Below, piece by piece: positions 29,001 through 39,369 of a stretch of DNA of 64,000 nt. Positions within the stretch are counted from its first letter, which is position 1. Each line of letters starts with the position of its first letter. This DNA comes from Adineta ricciae (Eukaryota > Rotifera > Eurotatoria > Adinetida > Adinetidae): positions 1 to 64,000 of the forward strand of contig CAJNOJ010000007.1 of assembly GCA_905250025.1 (NCBI GenBank), read 5' to 3'. The notes below the pieces were generated by a model that saw only the letters and a program-made list of their open reading frames with translations, made no database searches and was not told the origin of the DNA. A program made the position numbers and the translations under genes.

Positions 29001-30609
29001 ATCATAGGCATATGAAATCTTTACGGGTTTAATCTTTTTGAGAAGTCCGACATTCCGAAGCTCCATCACAGATTGCATATAATCACGCATATTTTTGCCA
29101 GCATATGAAAGAGGATTCCTCAGAGACCTTTTTCTCATCAACGAATTGATATGATTATTAGAAAAACACTTATTAACATATTATGTCAGCATCGTTGTTC
29201 AAAGTAATCTGATATTTTTATTGCCTCCTCCAAATGTGCCACATATATCAGATGTTTTCTATTTCTTACATATGACCGGATAGTATTACGCTAATCTGCC
29301 TATATGAAATACATTATTATCCTACGAAATGTTCAAAGAAAAGCTCAGAAAGTTTTATTCATTCGACTCCACGAAGAAATTCGCAATTGTATGAGGAAAG
29401 ACTCGTCGACTGTAACAAGCACAAACGAAATCAGTTCTATTCGAATCCTTTTATCTTGTCATGACCTTTGCCTCTTAACTGATCTGATCTGATCTGATCA
29501 TTTCAAATTACCATAAATCTTCTGAAAAATCGAAAAAGATCGATGAAGACAATGCTAATCGAATTAGAAAAATCATTTTTCTCTTCCCTCCTAGATGCTC
29601 TACTCCGGTCATTATCATTCGATGCTAGTCCCATGGACAATGAACGAGTGAAATCGAAAATGCATCAATACGAAGAAGAAATGGCCGAATTGACACGTCA
29701 ACGTTTAGCAATCTATCGCGAACGTTTAGAAGATTCCAAACGACAAATCGACATGAAAATCGATGAATTAGAGATGAAAAGATCAACTCTAAGACATAAT
29801 ACATCTCACTATTCAACTCTCGAGTACACACCACGAGTAAACACCAACAAGTATTCGAAATCATATTTGAGTACGAGTGCAGAAAATCTCTCGAACATGC
29901 CTGTGCAAGATACGATATCCAGTCATCCTCAATTTCTTGATGTATCATTCCTGACATCGACACCATTGAATCCGAATGCCGGCATTCCACCGCGATGTCC
30001 CCGTTTGCCACGTTATCCCCATCAAGATATTCAACGAACAATCTATCGTCCGACACCACGTTATCCATCAACTATTCTTACATCGAATCCCGACAATCGC
30101 TATGATTATCCACGTTATCGTTCCACTTCCTATGTAACGCCAAGCAGCAATCTGTCTGGTTTACAGGGTTTGAGTAAAAGTCAACAAGCAATATTGGATG
30201 AAACCGATAAACTAGTGAAAGACTCTCAGCAATTCCACAATGAATCCGCATCGCAATTTGAACGCGCGAGAGAAAGTTTATTATCAAGGTAAATATTATT
30301 TATCTTTGTGCTTTTTGTGTCCAACTCTATTTTCGTCAAGAACTTTTTTCAGTTCATAATTTAAGCAGGTAATTGATCATTTCCTTCTTTTATCTGCATG
30401 AACGAATGAATGACTTAATAAGTGATGTGCTTACTAGCATGATATGAAATTGAAGAAACTGAAAAAAGCGGANATCTTGTCTTTTTTCTAAACATGCTAC
30501 TGATTCGCTTGCTTTTAGACAGTCCGATGTTGATAGGGATGAACATACATCTCATTTCATTAACATCCGAAAACACGTTAGAGTATTCGAGCGTTCCATT
30601 GACAATTAG
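5040..30609 (+). CDS. Giant, largely disordered protein of unknown function
   Basis: I do not recognise this protein. Sixteen exons join in frame: 5040-5674, 6908-7146, 10554-11540, 12903-14081, 14236-14394, 16856-17836, 19202-20386, 20543-20704, 21934-22527, 23606-23836, 23903-25227, 25593-27023, 27104-28183, 28232-28595, 29595-30288 and 30519-30609. That gives about 3,778 residues, or about 3,002 if the second 6.3-kb copy is an assembly artefact. Most of it is Ser/Thr/Asn/Gln-rich and acidic, with no transmembrane segment. Ordered-looking parts are a Cys cluster (CPRCATCRC, residues 46-54), exon 23903-25227 (NCDWLQDITSPASPYRKSL; LEQMWLSLLDLAF), a block in exon 25593-27023 (EIVKQGNGFKIGYVDRQG), and a helical C-terminal region (AKEIEQQIIQLRRERAHILE and onward). 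The ATG at 5040 follows a splice acceptor at 4995. The frame is open back through that acceptor, so translation could begin further upstream. Introns from exon 2 to exon 11 are all phase 1. Confidence 0.75.
5675..6907 (+). other. Intron 1 of the giant gene
   Basis: Phase-2 intron from GTAAAT to TTTAG, joining GAC-AG to T-CTA-GAT in frame. It is AT-rich with repeated AAGAAA/TTTCTT runs. I see no gene in it. Confidence 0.6.
7147..10553 (+). other. Large intron 2 of the giant gene
   Basis: Phase-1 intron of 3.4 kb from GTTAGT to TTGACAG. It contains a possible alternative first exon at 9012-9063 and the start of the tandem duplication at 9064. A minus-strand open frame of unclear status lies at about 8215-8408. 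The rest is AT-rich and without a recognisable gene. Confidence 0.55.
9012..9063 (+). CDS. Possible alternative first exon of the giant gene
   Basis: An ATG at 9012 opens a short frame (MFPSIGTMVNKTILVLR plus one base) that runs straight into a consensus donor GGG|GTGAGTG at 9064. It ends in phase 1, exactly the phase needed to join the exon at 10554 (giving a Gly codon, then RHSKSK). No AG acceptor lies close before the ATG, so it reads as a first exon from an internal promoter rather than a cassette exon. If used, it would give a protein lacking the Cys-cluster exon. This rests only on frame and donor match. Confidence 0.35.
9064..15354 (+). repeat. Tandem duplication, copy 1 (6.3 kb)
   Basis: Direct repeat unit 1, near-identical to 15356-21659 over its whole length, introns included. 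It holds exons 10554-11540, 12903-14081 and 14236-14394 of the giant gene. It begins at GTGAGTGATTTACTAAG and ends at TTAATAGTTTTTCGA, directly followed by the N at 15355. The two copies differ by scattered substitutions and small indels. Exon indels are all multiples of three (exon lengths 987/1179/159 here against 981/1185/162), whereas introns carry free-length indels. Confidence 0.97.
11541..12902 (+). other. Intron between duplicated exons, copy 1
   Basis: Phase-1 intron from GTAAGAAC to TTTAG. It is AT-rich with T and A runs and carries no gene that I can see. Its counterpart in copy 2 is 17837-19201. Confidence 0.6.
14395..16855 (+). other. Intron spanning the duplication junction
   Basis: As assembled, this intron joins exon 14236-14394 to the copy-2 exon at 16856, both in phase 1. 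It crosses the single N at 15355. It holds a (TA)n run at 14831-14854 and a (CT)n run at 15481-15513 that is longer than its copy-1 counterpart near 9190-9206. No gene is seen. Confidence 0.6.
15355..15355. other. Single N at the duplication junction
   Basis: One ambiguous base separates the last base of duplication copy 1 from the first base of copy 2. Its position exactly on the junction suggests a scaffolding gap or contig join rather than a simple uncalled base. Confidence 0.9.
15356..21659 (+). repeat. Tandem duplication, copy 2 (6.3 kb)
   Basis: Direct repeat unit 2, matching 9064-15354. It contains exons 16856-17836, 19202-20386 and 20543-20704. Past its end, at TTTTTCGAG|TTAAAG, the sequence becomes unique and leads to exon 21934. 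One functional difference: the 156-bp intron 20387-20542 is a multiple of three and has no stop in frame, so if retained it would add 52 residues. The matching copy-1 intron, 14082-14235, is 154 bp and reaches a stop. Confidence 0.97.
17837..19201 (+). other. Intron between duplicated exons, copy 2
   Basis: Phase-1 intron, GTAAGAAC to CTTTAG, homologous to 11541-12902. It holds no gene that I can recognise. Confidence 0.6.
20705..21933 (+). other. Intron after the last duplicated exon
   Basis: Phase-1 intron, GTGAGT to CATTTAG. The first 955 bases belong to duplication copy 2; the remainder (21660-21933) is the unique flank. No gene is seen. Confidence 0.6.
22528..23605 (+). other. Intron of the giant gene with CTC microsatellite
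   Basis: Phase-1 intron from GTAAAT to TTCTAG. The donor follows the acidic DDDDDDEDDLQQED stretch. A pyrimidine (CTC)n repeat lies at about 23498-23526. Short open frames inside are not supported by splice sites. Confidence 0.55.
25228..25592 (+). other. Intron of the giant gene
   Basis: Phase-0 intron from GTAAGT to TTTCAG joining ERIS to PLKLPN. Nothing else is seen in it. Confidence 0.65.
28596..29594 (+). other. Intron splitting the C-terminal helical block
   Basis: Phase-1 intron of about 1 kb from GTATGTG to CTCCTAG. It splits a conserved-looking helical segment, AKLNYIIGET|DALLRSLSFD. A (CTGAT)n-like run lies near 29477-29500. No gene is seen. Confidence 0.6.
30474..30474. other. 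Single N in the last intron of the giant gene
   Basis: One ambiguous base in the intron 30289-30518. Unlike 15355, I see no similarity between the sequences on its two sides. Confidence 0.9.
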
Positions 30610-30721
30610 ATAAAGACGCCCATATCGACATCCATTTTTTTAAGTAAAAGATAGACGACATTTTAAAAAGCAAACAGCGTGTGTGCGACGAGCTCAAAGG
30701 GAGATACACATTAGCCGATCG

Positions 30722-31342
30722 ATGCTACAATTCGAAGGGACTTTGGCTCAGGTGAAGTTCTATCAGAACAATAGTGGTTATATCTTCATGAAGTTGAACG
30801 ATGGAACAATGATTGATGGTGTGATTTGTTCATTTTTCATTGGGTTTTTAATTGACATACATCGTTTTCTTCTTCTTGTTTTAGTTTCGGGAGCAACAGG
30901 CACCAAACGACATCATCATCGTCATTCATCAAAATCGAACAAAACAGCAGCAGGCACGATTAATAATGAAAATGGTTAGTGATTAGAAGAGTTAATTTTA
31001 TTTGGAAAGAAGGAAAAAAGAATAACAATTGTTCTTATTTTTTCTCGGACGAGATATAAGTAAACATAAGACTAAGTCGAGTGCAAAAGAAAGAGCACTT
31101 TTCTTTTCTATTTGCATCTGTTTTATTTTATGACATTCTTTGTTAGATGTAAAGTAAATCATGGAAAGTAACGAAATATTTGTTACTCTCCTTTGTCTCA
31201 GCACAAAAGTCAAGTCAATTTTGACGCTAAGGATAGCAACATGAATTCTCAATGGTTTTTTTATGTGCGTCATGTTCTTATCTCCCTTCACCTGCTGTGC
31301 TGAAACTATAACATGAGAACCTGATTTCTTGTCTATGCTTTA

Positions 31343-31385
<43 letters not shown>

Positions 31386-34300
31386 GCTTTTAGCGGGAGA
31401 GGAGATCGTGAACATCTTCCATCTCCGATTAGTTTGTATGCCTATCCACAAATTTCAATTAAGAAGAGACTGAGTCAGTGTAAACAGATCAGTTTCTTTG
31501 CTCGATTCTTATTGAATTTGTTTAACTTGATAAAACATGTCTAATTACATGATTCTTTTTTTTTCATCCTAGAAACTCAGTCATCGAGCAGTTCAAGCAA
31601 AAAGAAATCGAGTAGTGACAAGACTGGTGCAATGGGACTCGGTGCTACCAATTCGCACGACATTATCGAACACGATATTAGTAATTTAGCAAATTTAAAT
31701 CAGTTACCAGCATCAGGTTCATTCGAATCACTGAAATTGAGCAGTGAGAGGTAAATTACGTACAATTCGATTGCTTAATTCAATAAAACAAAATCTGATA
31801 AGAATCACTGTCGACAGACTTCGAAATCTGAGATTATTATGGAGATAATATCTGAAACGAAGATTTGTTTTTGAGAATCAAAAGGAGAAGGATCTAGTTG
31901 ACATTGAAGTAATAGAATGGGTACATTACCGTTGTTGTGTCTTGTCTATTTAGGCTAAGAACAATAATTGCCGCACTCCATTGTAATATACTTATACGGA
32001 AGGACGATCTCGTGCGTAATTTGGATTATGCTGCCAATGTTCTTGAAGCTGTCTATCAAGACGAAACAAAGTAAGCCTTACATGAATGTATTTATCCGCT
32101 TGGCGGATGATCTTCCTTTCCCAATATTCGTCACTATTGGTTTTTCGACTATCTCCGACTTACTTTTGTCTCTGAAAATCTGATCTATGTATATGTCACA
32201 GACGAAAGCCACAGGTATCTTATCAAAGTACATCAGAAGCATCTAGTCGTCGGTAAGCGCATGAGGTCGAATCGTTGATTATTATTATTATTACTGTGAC
32301 CTGTCACGTACATGAAATTAGAAACCTTCTTCTTCTGCACATGTAATTAGAGATTTCGAAATGTCCTACGATTTGTTCTTGTTTCAAATATTCACCTTTC
32401 CACAAGATTCAATCTGTTAATTAATTGCACTATACATGATTTTCTCACACACACGCACACACACACACACACTCTCTCTCGATGTGATAATGAATCTTCT
32501 CAGAGGGAAGTCTATTTTTACCTGTGAAAACTACCATTCCAAGTATCATAGGGTAGCATAGATGCAAATGTGGTATTTGGATAAGCTACTTTGCTTTTTT
32601 GTTTGTACTCATAGTTTTGTTGCATGATTACTCTTGTTAGTTTTATCTTTATTTCTCTTTCTTTTTTCTTTTCCTGCATCTATTTATTCGTGTCTGTCCG
32701 GGTTTTCTTTTTATCACTGCAATTATAGGCAAATGAAACACTTTTAAAAAGTGTTTCGTCTTGTGACACTTACTATCATCATTATCACCAACAAGAACTT
32801 CTTTGCAATGATGATTTCCTATACAATATGTGTTAAAAAGGGAATGAGAGAGAAAAAACGAGAAAGAAAAGAAAACGCTGTCAATAATTGTCATGCCAGT
32901 AGAAGAAAATTTGTAGCTTAGTTAAGAAAAAAAAACGAAGAGATATATCTGTTCATTTTGATGTCTGTCTAGATATGTCAGATTTTCCTCTACTTCTTTT
33001 ATTCTATTTCATAGACGACTGATGGAAGAAGATGATGATGCTTTGTCAGAAATTGAACCGGATTCCGTACCGAATGAGGTTCGAGATTGGCTAGCGATGA
33101 CATTCACTCGATCGATGTCAACAATCAAACAAAAGCCAACCGAAAAGAAGAAATTCAAGAGTGTTGCTCAAGCAATCCGTGCTGGTATCATGGTCGACAG
33201 GTGCGTAGCATATACGAACTGATAATCTCTTCTTTTTTAATCTAATCAACAAAGATTAGAAGGAAAAAACAAGAAATATTTTTCTCACAGGTTAATTTTT
33301 GAATTTCTAAGTATATCTATGCTAGAAAAACTGATTTCTTTTTCTTCTTGTGTGTTGCAGCTGTGCCAGGTATGGCTTAAGCAGTCGCTCTAACTCTAGA
33401 TGCAGCCCGCATTTTTTGTCGTATACTTTGAATGTTTTCTCCTCTTTTCTCTTTGTCTACTCACTCTACTTTCTCTGTCGATCACTCCTTTCCTCCAGAT
33501 TGTCAAGAAATGGTCTCTTCAGGTGATATTCAAGGTATGATTATTCTCTTACTAATCAATGACGAACACGAGACTGATAAATGTATATATATCTCCTCAA
33601 AAGACAAGGCATATCATGCCAGATTTGGTTTGATTATTTGCACATATCCTTCCCCTATATGGATGTATCGTTTGAATTGACATCCATTGTATTGTGTATG
33701 TTTTCTAGGTACCTGAGACGTTTGTCTATCGACATTAAATTTAAGGTATTTCAAACGAAACTGAGTGAATCTATCGTTCGACATTATCTGTCTTCTTTAT
33801 TTTTTTTATCTGAGTTCGCTCGATTCGATTCACTTGCCCTCTTCTTCTTCTCCGAACTCTTTCTCTCATCTCTTATAATCTTCTAACCCATATCTTCCTC
33901 TGCACCGTTCCACGTTCACGCATATCTATGAAATAGTCACACATAAACACACACGAAATTTTTATGTTGCCTTATGAACACGCTGGCTGGCTCAATCACA
34001 CACACGTATAGAGATAGACATAGATATATATATGATTATAAGTACATTTGAAAAAAAAAACAAAATCCACCACAATACGTTTAGGCTCTTTCGAAGAAAT
34101 ACTCTGGCTATAAGCGCGGTCTTTCACCAAGTAAGTTGATTAGTAGTGAGATAAACGTGAGGCAACTCTCTCTCTTTTTTTTCTCCCTCTATAATCTTAT
34201 TCTTATTAGCACGAATGCAATGAATGTGCATGCTTTTCTTGTTGTGTAGTTCAATGGAAATACATTTCATTTGTTGAACAGATTGTTTCTTTTGCCTTTT

Positions 34301-36057
34301 CTTTTTATTTCCTCGCATCTAGACAATTAACGAATGGACATTTGATGTATTTTCTGTGAATGAATTTACCAATGGCCAATGCCTACGTTACATTGGCTTC
34401 GAGCTTATGCAACGCTACAACCTACCGAATAAACTTCGAGTAAGTGAATTGCAGTCGATCTGCTATACTTACCATTTTCATCTGTTTACTTGCAGATTCC
34501 AGTCACAGCGTTACAAAACTTTCTGGAACAAATGGAAAGTGGCTATAGCAAATATCATAATCCATATCATAACTTGATTCATGCAGCTGATGTCTTACAA
34601 ACAATCTACCAAATCGTTTACAATTCTGGTCTCATGGTAGAGGTTGACACCGTTTTCTAATTCACTTTAGCTGTAGAAAAACTGTAGAAAAAAAACCTAA
34701 CACCTACTCCTATTCATACTTTCACGTCTATGTAGTACATTTCAAATTGTAGTTGATCTATACGTGATTTAGAATTGCTTCGAATCGAGTAATTTTGAAA
34801 CTTGACTTTTATTGATTTTTCTTTCCGATTAGAATTGGCTGACCGATCATGAACTATTTGCGATGTTCATTGCAGCGATAGTGCATGATTTCGAACATAC
34901 GGGAACATCGAATAATTTTCATATTCAATCCAGGTAAGTCAGAAGGATCTGAGTTTACTGTTCATTTATGTGTGCTCTTTTGTACTTGAATTCAGATCCG
35001 ACGTCGCTCTAACGTACAATGATCGAGCCGTACTTGAAAATCATCATGTTAGTGCTGCATTCAGATTGATGCGAATTGATGACTACAATATCATCGCGGA
35101 ATTTACAGCGGATGAATATAAGTATGTCCGATTCATCCTCGAAGTCTTCAGCATGCAATTTTGTGTCTTCTTTAAAGGAATTTTCGGCATCTGGTTATTG
35201 AGATGGTGCTTGCTACAGATATGAGTAGTCATTTTACCCAACTGAAAACCATGAGAAGTTTGCTGAGCATGCCGGAGAAGTAAGTGTGTTAGTAATGAAG
35301 ATTCTCTCGAAGTATACATATATGATAAAATAGTATTGAAAAAGCGAAAGCATTGGCACTAATTCTTCACTGTGCTGATATCAGTCATCCGGGCAAACCG
35401 TGGAATATCCATCACATATGGACACAATCTTTAATAGAAGAATTTTTTACTCAAGGTGAAAAAGAGAAACAACTCGGTCTACCTTGTTCGCCACTATGTG
35501 ATCGCGAAAACACTTTAGTCGCTGAATCACAAATTGGTAAATATCTTTCGTCGAGTTAAGAATCGAATTTTAAATGTTTGTTTGTTGTCAAGGTTTCATT
35601 CAGTACATTGTTGAACCCTCATTTGTTGTCATGGGTGATATGTTAGATAAGGTTTTGAAATCTCTTGTAAGTGATTCTCAACTTCCGTCACCCTCCATAC
35701 CATCACGAAGTCAAGTAACATCACCAACACCATCAGCAATATCATCAGCCGAGTCCAATGCTCACGGAGAAGAATCCAACGGGTAAGTAATGAAAAAGCA
35801 AACATCCACTCGGCAATGAATCATATGTTTCAGAGCTGAAAGAGTACTACCATCGTCTATGACAACACCCGTGCCACGACCTACTGTTGTTCGAAGACCA
35901 TGGTCGGACTATTTGAAAAGCAATCGAGAACGATGGATAAAAGAAGCAGGTGAAGGAAAAACCGTCTACTTTTTGTTTACATATAAAATCTCCTTTGACT
36001 TCTCTAGAAGAAGAACGGCGCCGCAAAGAACTAAATGTCATCGAAGAAGAACCATAA
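30722..36057 (+). CDS. PDE1: PDE1, Ca2+/calmodulin-dependent cyclic nucleotide phosphodiesterase
   Basis: Sixteen exons join in frame to about 636 residues: 30722-30818, 30885-30974, 31573-31750, 31954-32070, 32202-32252, 33015-33200, 34085-34130, 34323-34439, 34496-34636, 34833-34933, 34996-35121, 35178-35279, 35334-35536, 35593-35782, 35834-35949 and 36008-36057. The enzyme hydrolyses cAMP and cGMP to 5'-nucleotides and is switched on by Ca2+/calmodulin. The N-terminal regulatory part shows the PDE1 block RKDDLVRNLDYAANVLEAVY and VPNEVRDWLAMTFTRSM. Catalytic marks are YHNLIHAADV (His319 and His323), HDFEHTGTSNNF (His359-Asp360), HCADISHP (Asp466) and SQIGFIQYIVEP (Gln517), so the metal site and the purine-clamp Gln are intact. 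The join 33200 to 34085 reads RLFRRNTLAIS, matching RMYRKT of vertebrate PDE1. The start is the first ATG in its frame, only 112 bp after the previous stop; the N-terminal exons are Ser/His-rich and poorly conserved. A poly(A) signal lies at 36391. Confidence 0.96.
30975..31572 (+). other. PDE1 intron with long CT microsatellite
   Basis: Phase-1 intron containing a perfect (CT)n tract of about 37 bp at 31347-31383. No gene is seen. Confidence 0.6.
31347..31383 (+). repeat. (CT)n microsatellite
   Basis: Perfect CT dinucleotide tract within a PDE1 intron. Confidence 0.97.
32253..33014 (+). other. PDE1 intron with CA microsatellite
   Basis: Phase-2 intron containing a CA/CACG repeat followed by CT at about 32446-32480. 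No gene is seen. Confidence 0.6.
33201..34084 (+). other. PDE1 intron with candidate microexons
   Basis: Phase-2 intron of 884 bp from GTGCGT to TTTAG. Inside are two short stretches flanked by AG and GT that are phase 2 at both ends and therefore frame-neutral: 33361-33369 (9 bp) and 33499-33522 (24 bp). The protein matches PDE1 best without them, so they are at most optional. Confidence 0.5.
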
Positions 36058-36702
36058 GTCGAAAGCTTCACATAAAAAAAACAAACTTTCATTACATTCC
36101 ATATAAGCATATTCACATACATGCTCGGTGTTCTATTTTGCTATGCAATTTGTTTCTCATCATCATCGGACATATCGATAAATCTTTTAGCAATATCTGC
36201 TCTATATGTAATCAGTTTTCTTCTATGCGTATATGTGTGTATGTGTATAGATATGTCTCTATTTATGTATTGGTTTCTGCCTATGTCAAAATCATTTTAG
36301 TTTTGCTTTTGAATTTTGGCTTCTGTTACTTTAGTTATCATTATTTTTATAGTAAAGTATTTTATGTTACATTTCTTTTATTTGACTCCCAATAAAAGAA
36401 TGAGAATATCCATCGATATCCTTCTTGGATGCTTGATGCCATAGTCGAGAACAAATGTTGTTGCGCTCAAAGCGATGCTAACACCATCTATAATGATTTA
36501 ATGTATAAAGATGAAAGTTTTCGTAGCTAACATAAAAAGAAACTAACAAAAAATACTTTTATTTGAAAAAATAATCGAAAATTTTGATGAAGGAAAATCT
36601 TTGTATCTAACAAAAAAACCGCCGGCTCTTTGTTTCATATATCTTCATTGTTCATGTTTCATTTTTCGATTCAATCAATGCATTGAGATCAGAACGTTAC
36701 CG
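36058..36702. other. PDE1 3' end and spacer
   Basis: AATAAA lies at 36391-36396, a good candidate for the PDE1 poly(A) signal. The remainder is AT-rich spacer before the next gene, with no gene that I can support. Confidence 0.5.
36391..36396 (+). promoter_or_regulatory. Poly(A) signal of PDE1
   Basis: AATAAA about 330 bp past the PDE1 stop, before the next gene on the same strand. Confidence 0.5.
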
Positions 36703-37958
36703 ATGGATTCAACCAATATCGTCATTCCCTTCGACTTCCCATTTGCTATTTTGGGTAAAACGTCGTACGAGTTTCGTTCGTTGCTCATTCAAAATCGATT
36801 TTCTAGAACACCGTCATAATTCGGATCCAAATAGTAAACTTGTTTATGCTGTTGCTGACGGTCAATATACCTACGGTCCACTTTCATTATATCAATATCA
36901 TAATGATGAGCACTATTCGAAAACGTAAGTTTTCTTTCATAGAAACTATACAATCAATCTGATTTGACCTGTGAATAGTATAAGAGATGACGAATTACCA
37001 CCATCATTGCCGTGCAAAGTAAAAATCAATTATTTTTTTTAAAACTTCATTTCGATTGACTTGTCTCTGTTGATGTAAAGGAGTTTTACATTGTCGAATC
37101 AGGCTTCACAACCGATGATGCATTCGAAATCATCGATGAAAATCGTGGACAAATTTACGTCAAAGAACTTCCTTCGATGGATGATGATTCCATGATGACA
37201 ATTGATCAAGAACCGGAACAAGGTTAGTTTTCTTCAATCATGTTTTATGTCTGATATGATCGATCTCTACTTTTAGTTCATATGAAAGAGCTCTTCAAAG
37301 AAATGGCTGAATGTAAAAACGAAATTCGGAATTTGAAGTCAATCGTAAGAGCATTTTCGATTTCGTATTTAAATGGCAGCTCAATGACTATGTCTTATCC
37401 GTAGGTGTTGTCAGAAAATCGTTTCAATAAACGTCGATCAACTTCAACAGGTAGCCAACAAGAAGTATACTCTCATGTACGACTAAATTCCTTGTTTCAG
37501 ATTCACCAGGTCTTCGCAGCACCGAAAACAATGCTAAATGGATTCGTGGCGGTACCGGAAATCGATCAACAAATAATGGACATATGTCCGACGATGGTGG
37601 TGTGTCAACTCCATTACGTTATACGAAGACAACTGGTATTCGTAAACCACAACAAGTGCAATCATCAATCGTTCAACGAAGCGTTTCATCAACAATGGCC
37701 AACAAGAATATTCTTACACCTCTTCGTGGTAAAACAGGTATGACAACATCATCATCAATGTCATCTGTAACATCGAAATATGCAACACCGATGAGAACAA
37801 CGACAGCTGTAGTTACGAATAAAAAGGTCGTCTTGAAAAATGTGAAATCATCTGGCTACGGACAATTTAGCGTAACGAATAATACGACGACAATGATCAA
37901 GAAACAACAACAACAACTTGCAACATTAGCTACGCCTAACCGAGCATTTCGAAAATAA
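36703..37958 (+). CDS. Small unrecognised protein with basic C-terminus
   Basis: I do not recognise the family. Seven exons join in frame to about 307 residues: 36703-36754, 36807-36924, 36979-37018, 37081-37222, 37277-37344, 37405-37450 and 37501-37958. Introns are very short (52-78 bp). The first two thirds look folded: MDSTNIVIPFDFPFAIL, then VADGQYTYGPLSLYQYH, then FYIVESGFTTDDAFEIIDEN and GQIYVKELPSMDDD. A short helix follows (VHMKELFKEMAECKNEIRNL), then a basic, Ser/Thr-rich, Lys-rich tail ending ATPNRAFRK. The acidic-to-basic layout would suit a nucleic-acid- or chromatin-associated protein, but that is only a guess. The start is the first ATG whose donor gives the right phase for the next exon. 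It lies between PDE1 and SOD on the same strand. Confidence 0.65.
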
Positions 37959-38483
37959 TCCTTTCGTACATTTCATCTCCCCTTTTTCGTTGTGTTGCTA
38001 TGCATAGTTCGTTACTTTATAAATAATTCGTTTGTTATATATGATTCAAAATATTAAATTGATGTATTTTTTCATCTAGTTGTCATGTTTGTGAAAATAA
38101 ATTGTATATTGATTTGAAAACCACATACAAATTACTATCAAATAAATAATTATGAATATTCTACGATGAAGAATAATGTTCAATTTGAATACTCCAACAC
38201 GAAATCGACGAAAATGGTCGATATTGTTGCAGTGGCTAAACATGGTACTCTAGCACATAGATACACAGTAAACCGTGTTCGCTTCGATGCTTCGTAATAC
38301 AAGTCACACCCTCGAAGATCTCTAACTGTTTGTTTTTCTTACAGAAGAAATCGATTTGTCGAGGGATCCTATTTGCATACCTGGATGAACGAGAATAGTA
38401 TATAGATATATCTTCTTCTTGTTCTTCGTATATAAACCAAACGTGCTTACAAAATATATTTCATTTTACGAAATACATATATC
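37959..38483. other. Spacer with SOD 5' acceptor
   Basis: AATAAA near 38096 is a candidate poly(A) signal for the upstream gene. A strong splice acceptor, TTTGTTTTTCTTACAG, ends at 38344, about 140 bp before the SOD start. It marks either a 5'-UTR intron or a trans-splice site. No other gene is seen. Confidence 0.5.
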
Positions 38484-39369
38484 ATGCATTCATCATTCGT
38501 TTGCCTTTTTCTAACGGTTCTTGTTGCAAATCTTTCATGGTCAGTGCTAGCAGGTGATTATCCGGTTGTTGGAATAGTATTGCTACAATCAGCACCACGA
38601 TTCCAAGCTTTCGGTAGCGTTGTACTGATCCAAAAAGGCGAAGGTTAGTCTCTGTGCGAATTCGTTGGAATACTTCATGCCCTCTATTTTTTGTCCAAAT
38701 AGATGCGCCAATAAATGTTGAAGGTATCATTCTTAATCTTAAACCAAACAGCCGTTTTGGTTTACACGTTCATGAGCAAGGAGACCTTACAAATGCTTGC
38801 CAAAGCACTGGTGCTCATTTCAACCCATACGGAAAACACGTAAAAATCTTTTTATTCGACTTCGTAAGTTTTATTCTGTTCTATTGCTTGTAGCACGGTA
38901 GTGAAAAAAGTGTAGAACGCCATTGGGGCGATTTCGGAAACATTATGAGTGATGCATCAGGTACGGCCCGAGTGATGGTTACAATTGAAGACGTTTCTTT
39001 AATTGGTGCTGATGGAGTAAGTGAAATGTGAACACAACGAGCTCAAATAAATTTGTTTTTCAATAGTACATTGGTCGAGCTCTTGTACTCCACGAACGTG
39101 AAGATGATCTTGGCTTAACTGACCATGAAATGAGTAGAAAGACCGGGTAAGAGTCGAGAATAAGTTTCAAGTATTCTTTATCCTCTGTTTTTCTTATCTA
39201 TTCAAGAAATTCCGGAGAACGTTTGGCTTGCGGTGTTATTGGTATTCGTCGACCAACTGATCGCTTACCGTTACCTCAACCAACACAAAAAGCTACGCTT
39301 GGCCAACAACGTCCATTCAACTTCGTTCCAACATTTCAACAACAATCGCAAAACATGAGAACAGTTTAA
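38484..39369 (+). CDS. SOD3: Secreted Cu/Zn superoxide dismutase
   Basis: Five exons, 38484-38643, 38703-38839, 38894-39016, 39067-39146 and 39207-39369, give about 220 residues. It converts superoxide to hydrogen peroxide and oxygen. A signal peptide is plain (hydrophobic FVCLFLTVLVANLSWSVLAG), so the enzyme should be extracellular or secretory. Metal ligands are all visible: GLHVHEQGD (two Cu His), GAHFNPYGK (bridging His), HGS and RHWGD (Zn His, His, Asp), and LVLHEREDDLG (last Cu His). The active-site Arg and partner Cys are in GERLACGVIG, with the other Cys in LTNACQSTG. A Pro/Gln-rich tail of about 45 residues follows the SOD fold. The symbol is by location type, not proven orthology. 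A poly(A) signal lies at 39473-39478. Confidence 0.95.

Noticed and set aside
33709..33745. Possible extra PDE1 exon (YLRRLSIDIKFK)
   Set aside because: It has AG/GT borders but ends in phase 0. The exon at 34085 must be entered in phase 2 to read RLFRRNTLAIS and continue into TINEWTFDVF. Direct joining of 33200 to 34085 gives the PDE1 family sequence.
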